In this document: positions 55,816 to 61,883 of the stretch, in pieces | Layout: each line of letters opens with the position of its first letter | Position numbering within the stretch: the first letter of the stretch is position 1 | Virus record (IMG/VR): IMGVR_UViG_3300044726_000045 | Location: 1 to 61,883 of that record | Reading direction: 5' to 3' (one strand) | Source: a virus | Length of the DNA stretch: 61,883 nucleotides | The notes under the pieces: generated by a model | Seen by the model: the letters and a program-made list of their open reading frames with translations, nothing else | Told to the model about the DNA's origin: nothing | The model's database searches: none | Translations under genes and position numbers: made by a program

Positions 55816-57785
55816 CAGGCACTCTCCTCTACCGCATGGTACGTAGGCTGTTCCTGTTCCTTCTTCAGCTTGTCCACGTTGGCGTAAACACTTTGCGGGA
55901 TCATCAGGGTCGGAATGCGATACAGCCCCCAAATTTCTCGCCGCATGGTCAAACCATACGTTACTCCAGCCAAGGCGTCGGAACAGTCCTTACTGCCACC
56001 GGGTGGGTGGTCTACTTTCCCTGTCTTCACGTCCTTTTCCAACATCAGAATTTCACGTTGAACCTTCAAATGCGTCGGGCAATTTATCCGACCTTCGTAG
56101 AATGCCGTCTTCGTGAAGTCATACGCTCGGCACGGCATTTCATCCATGCTCTGGTGACCCGTGATCAAACCCTGCTGCCGCAGAATCTGTTGAGAGTCGC
56201 TGGACTGGAACTGGTCGAACGTCACCCAGATGATGTTCAGTCCCATCTTCTTCAGGACAATGATCACCTCTCGGACCTTACTCAGCAAAATTTCGCAATT
56301 CCGTGGTGGCCGTATCTCCAAGACACCATCGATCCAAATGTTCGGCATGAACGCAGGCTGACCCTTGTCCCCCGACACATTCTTGAATCCCGTGACCGTA
56401 CCAACCACCAAACCAGCACTATCCCCGCTCAGCGCCAAGTCGCAATGCGCGAACCTCGGCACCTCGGGATTCCAGAAATTTCCCTTCAACAGCGTCAACC
56501 GTTGCGCCACAAAATCTACAACAGGCTGACTGAAAATAGACTGGCGTGTCGTGAATCCCTTGTGGACCTTGTTGACTTCCAAGAAGAACGGATGACGAGC
56601 CAGCGTAGAGACACCGGCTATTTCTCGCAGGGCGTTGATGACGTCCTTCTCAAACTCCAGCCGGAACTCTTCTGGAACCGACACCACGAACGGTCGATCA
56701 TCGTCCGGAACTTCTTCATCCTTGAACAGAATCCGTGGCTTCTGGGTCATGGTCCCGCCAAAGACTTGGAACCACCCCTGATTGCCGAAATCCTCTGGCT
56801 TTATATCCCAGACACGTTTGTCATAGACAAAAATCGTCGCATCGCGTTCTGCCTCGGCAACCTTCTGATCAGTGAACTGCCCCGGATATTTCTTCGAAGA
56901 TACGAGGCAGAGGATTCCCGGTAGTTTGCCATTCTCCATGAAGCGCGACTTTCGACGTCGAGCAATCGAGTTATAGACGAGGATGGCTTGGTCATAGGTT
57001 CCTTTATCAACGGCCACTCGGGATTTCTCCACGACGGCCATGTAGTTCAACTCGTCAATGAGACCGCCCATCACGTTCTGGCCAATGGCGGCAGTCTCCG
57101 CACCGGAGATCGGGATCACTTCCACACGGTTCGGGAACACGAGCTTGTTCGTCAGGTCTTTCCGGAACGGATAGTATTTGTGGAAGTAGGGACTCCCCTC
57201 AATCATGCTACGGAACCGCTGGTAGTCCACGCCCTGCGCCAACGTCTTCGTGATGGACTGGAACACGAGCAGGATTTCCGACGATGGGTCCAATCGAAAC
57301 TGCTTGTGCGGAGAGTGCATGCAGGACAGCAGGTACAACTGGTAGGCGTTCGTGTAAAGCGCCAGTGTGGTCTTGCCTGAGCCGATGCCTCCGGTCATGA
57401 TGGCTTCAACGTAGCCACCACCGTTCAACTCCTCAGCGGCTTCCAGCACACCGGGATAGATTTCCTTCTCTTTATTCAGGAAGTCCGGACTACAGATGAA
57501 CTCTCTGATCCCGACAGGCTTCCACCGATACTGCACGAAGTCTTTGGCAGGCGACGGCTTCCCACTTAACTCGCTCTCGACATGCACCACGGTCTGGGCG
57601 TAGAACATCGCCCGTTCATTCAGGTTGGTAATCTTCTGGCCGGTCTCCCAGATTTTCTCAGCCGCATCGGGGCCAAGAAACTTTCGTAGATACAGGTGAG
57701 CACGGTCGTTCACCTCATCCAGACGCTTTTCATCGATCTTCTCTGGACTCAGGGACTTACCCGAACCCCGTTTGAAAACCAGCAT
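55815..57785 (-). CDS. Terminase large subunit
   Basis: 656 residues from ATG 57785 with AGGAAC upstream. Walker A is TGGIGSGKTT (131-140). Walker B is GLIDELN at about 241-247. The nuclease domain has HC-D449-LALSG-D455, DQFQSSD and a late KDCSDALAG. It packages DNA into proheads and cuts concatemers. It follows the terminase small-subunit candidate by 4 bases. Confidence 0.9.
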   Translation of the reverse strand: MLVFKRGSGKSLSPEKIDEKRLDEVNDRAHLYLRKFLGPDAAEKIWETGQKITNLNERAMFYAQTVVHVESELSGKPSPAKDFVQYRWKPVGIREFICSPDFLNKEKEIYPGVLEAAEELNGGGYVEAIMTGGIGSGKTTLALYTNAYQLYLLSCMHSPHKQFRLDPSSEILLVFQSITKTLAQGVDYQRFRSMIEGSPYFHKYYPFRKDLTNKLVFPNRVEVIPISGAETAAIGQNVMGGLIDELNYMAVVEKSRVAVDKGTYDQAILVYNSIARRRKSRFMENGKLPGILCLVSSKKYPGQFTDQKVAEAERDATIFVYDKRVWDIKPEDFGNQGWFQVFGGTMTQKPRILFKDEEVPDDDRPFVVSVPEEFRLEFEKDVINALREIAGVSTLARHPFFLEVNKVHKGFTTRQSIFSQPVVDFVAQRLTLLKGNFWNPEVPRFAHCDLALSGDSAGLVVGTVTGFKNVSGDKGQPAFMPNIWIDGVLEIRPPRNCEILLSKVREVIIVLKKMGLNIIWVTFDQFQSSDSQQILRQQGLITGHQSMDEMPCRAYDFTKTAFYEGRINCPTHLKVQREILMLEKDVKTGKVDHPPGGSKDCSDALAGVTYGLTMRREIWGLYRIPTLMIPQSVYANVDKLKKEQEQPTYHAVEESA

Positions 57786-57789
57786 GTTC

Positions 57790-58404
57790 CTACCGTGCTT
57801 CCACGATACGTGGAATTTTACGAGCGTCGAAAATCTGATCAACCATGGTAATCGCTTCGAACACTTGCTTCTGGATACTCGTGCCATCGGGCAGAGTGGT
57901 AGTCTGTGCCGCTCCTCGTACCGTCGTCACACCCACCGGGCCTTTGAACTCATCCAGCCCCAGATCAAACCTGACCTTCTGAAGATCCAGCAACATTTTT
58001 CGGTAGCTCTCCAGCACATCGTTCATGATGGGCATGGTGGTATTCCACTTCTCTTCCTTCTCCACCAGTTTCATCACACGATCTCGCTGAATCTGTGCCA
58101 TTTCCTCCAGTCGAGCAATCACCGGAGTGGACACATTTTCCAGCAACCTCACCTGTGGGGTCGCCCCAGCCGCAATCAGTTTGGCAACTTCTGGCCCGTA
58201 AGCTCCCTCTGCGGCGTGAATCCGTAGCCGGGTCAACTGCCGGGTCAACGTCTTCTCCGACATTTTCTGAAACAGCCCCCACCCGTCCGGTGGTGCTTGC
58301 TGAAGAATACGAGCCACGCTCATCGCGGGTTTGCCCCGCATCAGCATGTTCAGGATCTTGCTGAACTTCTCTTCCCCCAGTTCTTGCAAGCGTTCGAAGG
58401 CCAT
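57790..58404 (-). CDS. Terminase small subunit candidate
   Basis: 204 residues, helical. KILNMLMRGKPAMSVARILQ and KTLTRQLTRLRIHA suggest a helix-turn-helix, followed by a long coiled coil (PVIARLEEMAQIQRDRVMKL). The position immediately upstream of the large subunit supports the call; no clear family signature. Confidence 0.6.
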   Translation of the reverse strand: MAFERLQELGEEKFSKILNMLMRGKPAMSVARILQQAPPDGWGLFQKMSEKTLTRQLTRLRIHAAEGAYGPEVAKLIAAGATPQVRLLENVSTPVIARLEEMAQIQRDRVMKLVEKEEKWNTTMPIMNDVLESYRKMLLDLQKVRFDLGLDEFKGPVGVTTVRGAAQTTTLPDGTSIQKQVFEAITMVDQIFDARKIPRIVEAR

Positions 58405-58406
58405 AC

Positions 58407-58514
58407 TTACCTCTTACTCTTCAACACCCGGTCTAGTTGACTCCCACACTTCGGACAGGTCTTCGTGTAGCCTCTGACGCTACACCGGCACGTCCAACAC
58501 CACCACACTTCCAT
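58407..58514 (-). CDS. Tiny zinc-ribbon protein, 35 aa
   Basis: Found by eye. MEVWWCWTCRCSVRGYTKTC then PKCGSQLDRV has Cys pairs C-x-x-C and C-P-K-C. AAGG lies upstream. It lies 2 bases before the terminase small-subunit gene. The function is unknown. Confidence 0.55.
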   Translation of the reverse strand: MEVWWCWTCRCSVRGYTKTCPKCGSQLDRVLKSKR

Positions 58515-58525
58515 GACCTGTCGCC

Positions 58526-58927
58526 TTAGTTCTGGCCACCGAGGCAATTCCGACCCACTTCCAACATCACTTTAGGGCCAGCAAACGATGCCTTCAAGGC
58601 GGTGCCAGCGAGTCTCAGCAGGGGTCGTTCACTACCCATCAAGGTCTCCACCAGTGGTTCCACCGTGTTCACGATAAACGACGCTACGGGTCTGGCGTTC
58701 TTGCACTCCAACGAAGTCATCAAGGCATCGAGTTCGCCTTGAGCCTTGGTCAACGGACTGTCCTTCACCAGTGGTAACACCCCGCACGTGTGCGTAATGT
58801 CAGGCGTCGGTTCATCCATGCCCACAATGCGAAGGGCATTGCACTCGTGGGCGGTAGGAACCACGATCTGCTTGTCGCCGCACCCACCAGATAGCACTGC
58901 GATGAACACCAACATGGCTCGTGGCAT
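58526..58927 (-). CDS. Putative lipoprotein, 133 aa
   Basis: N terminus MPRAMLVFIAVLSGGCGDK resembles a lipoprotein signal peptide with Cys after a short hydrophobic stretch. The rest has Cys residues and a helical C terminus. It could be an envelope or lysis protein; not a clear spanin. Start site support is weak. Confidence 0.5.
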   Translation of the reverse strand: MPRAMLVFIAVLSGGCGDKQIVVPTAHECNALRIVGMDEPTPDITHTCGVLPLVKDSPLTKAQGELDALMTSLECKNARPVASFIVNTVEPLVETLMGSERPLLRLAGTALKASFAGPKVMLEVGRNCLGGQN

Positions 58928-58936
58928 CCATCTATT

Positions 58937-59191
58937 TTACCGCTGCTTCTTTGCATCCTCCAACAGATTCCGGACCCACGCATCGTAGGCTTCATCGATG
59001 CTCACTTCACCGATAGCTTGGCTCAAGCTGTAGGCGTCATCGGATGCGTTCAAGAGAACCTTGTTCACTTTCTCCTGAAACGTCTGCCGCGCCGTCGCCA
59101 CCATCGTTCTGGCTTCTTCCAGCGCGGTCTCTCGCGTGGTCTTCGGTTCGTGACTCGGCGTACCCGGTTGCTTCGGTGCTGACTTTTGCAT
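58937..59191 (-). CDS. Hypothetical helical protein, 84 aa
   Basis: Start 59191 with AAAGGAGTGCGGG after palindrome copy 12. The N terminus is disordered (QKSAPKQPGTPSHEPKTTRE), then helices (VATARQTFQEKVNKVLLNA). It has its own promoter. The function is unknown. Confidence 0.55.
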   Translation of the reverse strand: MQKSAPKQPGTPSHEPKTTRETALEEARTMVATARQTFQEKVNKVLLNASDDAYSLSQAIGEVSIDEAYDAWVRNLLEDAKKQR

Positions 59192-59205
59192 CCCGCACTC
59201 CTTTG

Positions 59206-59221
59206 CTGCAATCAGTTGCAA
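59206..59221. repeat. GCAAYYRRTTGC palindrome, copy 12
   Basis: Core GCAATCAGTTGC, directly upstream of AAAGGAG of the gene starting at 59191. Confidence 0.75.
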
Positions 59222-59310
59222 AACCGAGTGGCTGTGACGTATGTGCTCCCCAGCATGGACGTAAGCGTGACCAAACGTCTACATCCGGCACAGGCCACCC
59301 GGCCTTGGCA

Positions 59311-59339
59311 AGTCTATGACCCAGCCCTTACCTTGTCAA
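59311..59339 (-). promoter_or_regulatory. Sigma-70 promoter
   Basis: TTGACA (59334-59339), 17 bp, TAGACT (59311-59316). The TGA of the -35 is the stop codon of the Dam-type methylase gene. A 110-base leader contains a GGCC hairpin. Confidence 0.85.
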
Positions 59340-59899
59340 ACGTTGTGGGCTGGTACCTTCCACGACCCCACCCTTGGTGGGCTAAAACGTATCCCCGGAA
59401 TGTATCGAACGATCATGCTGTCAAACAACGCCCCCGTGGGCTTCCCCGTCTTCGGGTCGAGCTTCGGTGCGCCGTTCTCCCAAAACGCAATCCGCTTGTC
59501 ACAGAACAGCACCTCCGTCGCACCATACAAGACATGATGATGGAAGGCTTTCGTAATACGAACAGGCAAGAGCAACGTCGTGGTGAACCCATACGTGGCT
59601 TCCTTCTTCGCCTTCTCCAACATCATGGCCACGAACGGCCCGTATGGTGGATTGCTGTAGCCTGTCTTCCCGAAGCCCGTCCATGCAGCGGTCAGGGCAT
59701 CGTCATCGTATAGACTACCCGGCCCGAACCACACCGGACACAAATGCCGCTTCGTGTCAGCCGTCAGGTCGATATCAAACGGGCCATGCGTTTTCACCAG
59801 TTGAGCGAACACCGCTGGTGGAGTCTCCAAACACGCATTACCCGCCGTGACGTCCTTCGACGTATGGGCGGCAAACTTCTCCTTCGTCGCAGTGTTCAT
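59336..59899 (-). CDS. Dam-type N6-adenine DNA methyltransferase
   Basis: 187 residues. ACLETPPAVFAQLVKTHGPF and DIDLTADTKRHLCP followed by GYSN83PPY86GPF match the phage N-6-adenine-methyltransferase family (Dam, PF05869). The N-P-P-Y motif binds the target adenine; the cofactor is S-adenosylmethionine. It may protect phage DNA from host restriction. The start overlaps the upstream gene as ATGA. Confidence 0.88.
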   Translation of the reverse strand: MNTATKEKFAAHTSKDVTAGNACLETPPAVFAQLVKTHGPFDIDLTADTKRHLCPVWFGPGSLYDDDALTAAWTGFGKTGYSNPPYGPFVAMMLEKAKKEATYGFTTTLLLPVRITKAFHHHVLYGATEVLFCDKRIAFWENGAPKLDPKTGKPTGALFDSMIVRYIPGIRFSPPRVGSWKVPAHNV

Positions 59900-60078
59900 G
59901 GCTGTGGTGGTCGGAGACCTTCTTGCAGCATGTTGAGAACACGTTGCAGTTCCAGCATCTCGTTCCGCATGATCTGCAACTTGTCGGCAATCTCATCCCG
60001 CTCCTGCTCCGTGGGGATGCCGTTACGGAGCGTCCGAATCAATTCATCCACCCGTTTCGTATTGATCTGTTCGGGCAT
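59896..60078 (-). CDS. Small coiled-coil protein, 60 aa
   Basis: Start 60078 with GAGGTCG. MPEQINTKRVDELIRTLRNG and helix (EMLELQRVLNMLQEGL) form a coiled coil. The function is unknown. Confidence 0.55.
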   Translation of the reverse strand: MPEQINTKRVDELIRTLRNGIPTEQERDEIADKLQIMRNEMLELQRVLNMLQEGLRPPQP

Positions 60079-60086
60079 AGACGACC

Positions 60087-60416
60087 TCAGTGTAAATGCT
60101 TTTCCAACTCTACCGCTTTCTCCAGCAACAGATTCGCAAGTTGACGTGCTTGTGAGGCCGGGAGAGCCAACCACGCCACAGGCTTTCCGAACTCCATACG
60201 GATAACACCGTTCTTGACGTCGGTGCCCATGGCGATGGCTAGTTCACCCTGATCGTCCGGTCGCATCTTCCCGAAGGGAAACTGGCCAGTGGCTCCAATC
60301 TTGGCGTTGAAACCACGTCGATACAGATCGACCAACCACTCGTAGGAAATCTGCTTCTCTGCGGCGTATTTCTGAATTTCCTTGCGAACGTCGTCTGGTA
60401 GCTCTACGTCAGGCAT
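60087..60416 (-). CDS. Hypothetical protein, 109 aa
   Basis: MPDVELPDDVRKEIQKYAAE is a helical start, then beta region with GVIRMEFGKPVAWLALPASQ and a helical end. GGGG precedes the ATG. Possibly a small regulator; the function is unknown. Confidence 0.55.
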   Translation of the reverse strand: MPDVELPDDVRKEIQKYAAEKQISYEWLVDLYRRGFNAKIGATGQFPFGKMRPDDQGELAIAMGTDVKNGVIRMEFGKPVAWLALPASQARQLANLLLEKAVELEKHLH

Positions 60417-60418
60417 GG

Positions 60419-60619
60419 TTACCCCGTCTTTTCGCTGTAGAGATTGTCGAGGATTTCGTACTGGCGTTCGGACAGAGAATGACGGGATTCGAACTGCTCC
60501 GTTACCGACTCAAGGAAGTTTTCTTCCCACTTGCTGAGATCCTTGACTGGTGTTTTCAGAGCTTCCAACATGCGTTGGATGGCTTCCTGTCGGGCCGATG
60601 GGTTGGGCACCGGGGGCAT
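60419..60619 (-). CDS. Hypothetical protein, 66 aa
   Basis: MPPVPNPSARQEAIQRMLEA and LSKWEENFLESVTEQF then LSERQYEILDNLYSEK. The K-x-E-x-x-F-x-x-S pattern with LS-E-R-Q resembles a small phage protein family. AGAGG is upstream. It overlaps the 60510-60809 frame. Confidence 0.6.
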   Translation of the reverse strand: MPPVPNPSARQEAIQRMLEALKTPVKDLSKWEENFLESVTEQFESRHSLSERQYEILDNLYSEKTG

Positions 60620-60809
60620 AGAATACCTCTCGTGGTTCAGGGGCTTGCTGGTATTGAAAACAGGCGATGGCGGTAGCAGGCATGTCCAAGGGTGGGTCTA
60701 ACTTTCGAAACAAACACCAGCCCCGCTCCAAATGCTGGCCTGTCCACCGATTATGCGCCCAGATGCCCCAATCCTTTTTCCAGAACACGCAGGTTTGGCA
60801 GCAAGGCAT
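60510..60809 (-). CDS. Cys-rich protein, 99 aa
   Basis: MPCCQTCVFWKKDWGIWAHN with Cys clusters; another C later (GWCLF, ACFQY). The first 60 residues look real, but the last third overlaps the next gene by 110 bases in another frame. One of the two may be shorter. Confidence 0.45.
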   Translation of the reverse strand: MPCCQTCVFWKKDWGIWAHNRWTGQHLERGWCLFRKLDPPLDMPATAIACFQYQQAPEPREVFYAPGAQPIGPTGSHPTHVGSSENTSQGSQQVGRKLP

Positions 60810-60819
60810 GAAGTCATGG

Positions 60820-60849
60820 TTAGTAGCACGATGACAAATGCCCTGTCAA
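60820..60849 (-). promoter_or_regulatory. Possible sigma-70 promoter
   Basis: TTGACA (60844-60849), 18 bp, TACTAA (60820-60825). It would start just before the 60809 ATG. The -10 box is weak. Confidence 0.45.
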
Positions 60850-60850
60850 A

Positions 60851-61174
60851 TCACTTGTATAGGATGCGATTTTGGTTGACACCTGACTGTCCTGTGCGGA
60901 CATTCCAGCGTGTCACTTTCTTCTTTTTGTGAAGCATCTCCATGCGTCCGTAGATCGCTTGATACCCGATATACAGGCCCTTATCGTCTCTCAACCTCGC
61001 CCGAATGTTCTGGGCGGATAGACCCGGAGACTCCTTCAGAACGGCCAGAATTCCGGCATCAATTCGCTGGAACCGACGACGCTGATGAACAATGGCTATG
61101 ATCACCAAGACCACAACCACCAGCACAACGATGCTGATGTTGATAGCGATGTAATGCTCAGAGCGTCCGATCAT
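60851..61174 (-). CDS. Membrane-anchored winged-helix protein
   Basis: 107 residues. ISIVVLVVVVLVIIAIVHQR is a single transmembrane helix (about residues 12-29), followed by RIDAGILAVLKESPGLSAQN and IGYQAIYGRMEMLHKKKKV, which look like a winged-helix DNA-binding domain. The order membrane then winged helix is unusual. It may anchor or sense at the membrane. Confidence 0.6.
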   Translation of the reverse strand: MIGRSEHYIAINISIVVLVVVVLVIIAIVHQRRRFQRIDAGILAVLKESPGLSAQNIRARLRDDKGLYIGYQAIYGRMEMLHKKKKVTRWNVRTGQSGVNQNRILYK

Positions 61175-61881
61175 GTGACCCTACACACCTCGCAGGTCTG
61201 GTAGATTTCGCACTCACACACCCGCTGGTTCACTCGCATCCCTTGGTCAATGAGCTTCTGGGCATCTGCCGAGATAGCAGGGTCCAGAGCTTGCCGCACC
61301 GCGTTCACGATCATGTCGTTGACCATACGCTTCGGGTCATCCTTGTTCTCGTTGGACAGTGACCAATCCACGACCGCCATGTCAGTGATTTCGTCCTTCC
61401 ACCGCTTGGCTTTCTCAATCCACTCCAGCGCATGAGGAATACACGGTCCATGCTCTGGACATTCTGGAATGGCGGCAAGCAACTGTGCGCGAGATTCGAT
61501 TAGTTGGTTATCTACTTCGACTTCCAACCGCTTACTCTCCAACTGCTGCACCAGTTCAGTGATGCGTTGGTCCTTGCGTTCACGAACCTCTCGGAGCGAC
61601 GAATCCAACCGTGCTACGTCAGCCTCCAGCCGCGCTACCTCATCCGTCTTCTGGCCAGCCACTGTGATGGCATGGGCAATGTTCTCATACCGTGTCGGCT
61701 TATCGAGGGCTGGACGTCTAGCCATCAGGGCATCGATGGACCCCAATTCATTGGCGGCTTGCAGAATCAGACCCTTCGCCGTAGCGATGTAGTCCTGATC
61801 CACTTCAATACGAGCCAACGACTCAGGCTCTACTGACACACTCAGGAACAAACGTAATTTCGCGGTCAGGTCTTCAATCAT
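61171..61881 (-). CDS. Long coiled-coil protein, possibly complete
   Basis: 236 residues from the ATG at 61881, next to the window edge. It has a central coiled coil (ARLEADVARLDSSLREVRER), then a C-terminal zinc-like CECEIYQTCEVC. Possibly extended beyond the window if an earlier start is used. The function is unknown. Confidence 0.55.
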   Translation of the reverse strand: MIEDLTAKLRLFLSVSVEPESLARIEVDQDYIATAKGLILQAANELGSIDALMARRPALDKPTRYENIAHAITVAGQKTDEVARLEADVARLDSSLREVRERKDQRITELVQQLESKRLEVEVDNQLIESRAQLLAAIPECPEHGPCIPHALEWIEKAKRWKDEITDMAVVDWSLSNENKDDPKRMVNDMIVNAVRQALDPAISADAQKLIDQGMRVNQRVCECEIYQTCEVCRVT

Positions 61882-61883
61882 GC

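Noticed and set aside
58526-58927. Outer spanin call for the lipoprotein
   Set aside because: The lipobox is weak and there is no Pro-rich region or paired inner spanin, so only a putative lipoprotein is claimed.
60479-60520. tRNA-like GGGATTCGAAC sequence
   Set aside because: It resembles a T-arm but the flanks do not pair and the region codes for the 66-residue protein.
1-61883. CRISPR array, integrase, transposase or repressor
   Set aside because: None seen. The dispersed palindromes are not spaced like a CRISPR array.

Overview
This window is part of a tailed double-stranded DNA phage genome (Caudoviricetes). The evidence is a terminase pair, a PBSX-type portal protein, a MuF minor-head protein, collagen-like tail fibres, a family A DNA polymerase, an ATP-dependent DNA ligase and a Dam-type adenine methylase. 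I see no integrase, lysogeny repressor, rRNA gene, host operon, insertion sequence or CRISPR array. The major capsid protein and prohead protease are not visible, and the late operon seems to run off the left edge. Nearly every gene is on the minus strand, packed with ATGA, GTGA or TAATG overlaps, so transcription runs from high to low coordinates. One small gene (50431-50712) is on the plus strand. The host cannot be named; the promoters match a sigma-70 consensus.

Layout in the direction of transcription. 61.9-58.4 kb: small genes, a Dam-type methylase, a membrane-anchored winged-helix protein and a lipoprotein. 58.4-51.8 kb: terminase small and large subunits, two large Trp/Gly-rich proteins and a beta-lactamase-fold protein. 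51.6-39.1 kb: short genes under many near-consensus promoters, including an OB-fold protein, a HAD phosphatase-like protein, ligase and a RapZ C-terminal-domain protein. 39.1-32.5 kb: collagen-like fibres and appendage proteins. 32.5-29.3 kb: an HD plus ADP-ribosyltransferase protein and a metallopeptidase. 29.1-21.9 kb: a tRNA-like RNA, a pyruvate phosphate dikinase-like enzyme without its PEP domain, a possible CsrA-like protein, two CX5R phosphatases and a protein with a ribosomal L7/L12-like domain. 21.8-14.4 kb: DNA polymerase and many small zinc-binding proteins. 14.3-0 kb: portal, then modular minor-head proteins.

Three genome-scale patterns stand out. (1) A short tag, roughly [FW]-[DN]-x-x-[QH]-P-R-x-x-x-G-x-[FW], occurs 13 times in seven proteins, usually just before a toxin-like or enzymatic domain (ADP-ribosyltransferases, zincins, an HD domain, a PI3K/HipA-like kinase). 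This suggests a modular set of virion-associated effectors sharing one address or cleavage tag. (2) A 12-bp palindrome, GCAAYYRRTTGC, occurs at least 12 times in different reading frames. Five of these copies lie immediately upstream of Shine-Dalgarno sequences, where the RNA would fold into a 6-bp hairpin with a tetraloop. (3) About 20 promoters of the form TTGACA-N16-18-TANNNT are embedded at gene boundaries, and in several the TGA of the -35 box is also the stop codon of the upstream gene.

Eight genes or gene fragments of under 60 codons were found by reading gaps and overlaps by eye. They are small zinc-ribbon proteins, tiny membrane peptides and a truncated duplicate. All functional calls rest on motif recognition from memory; no database search was run.
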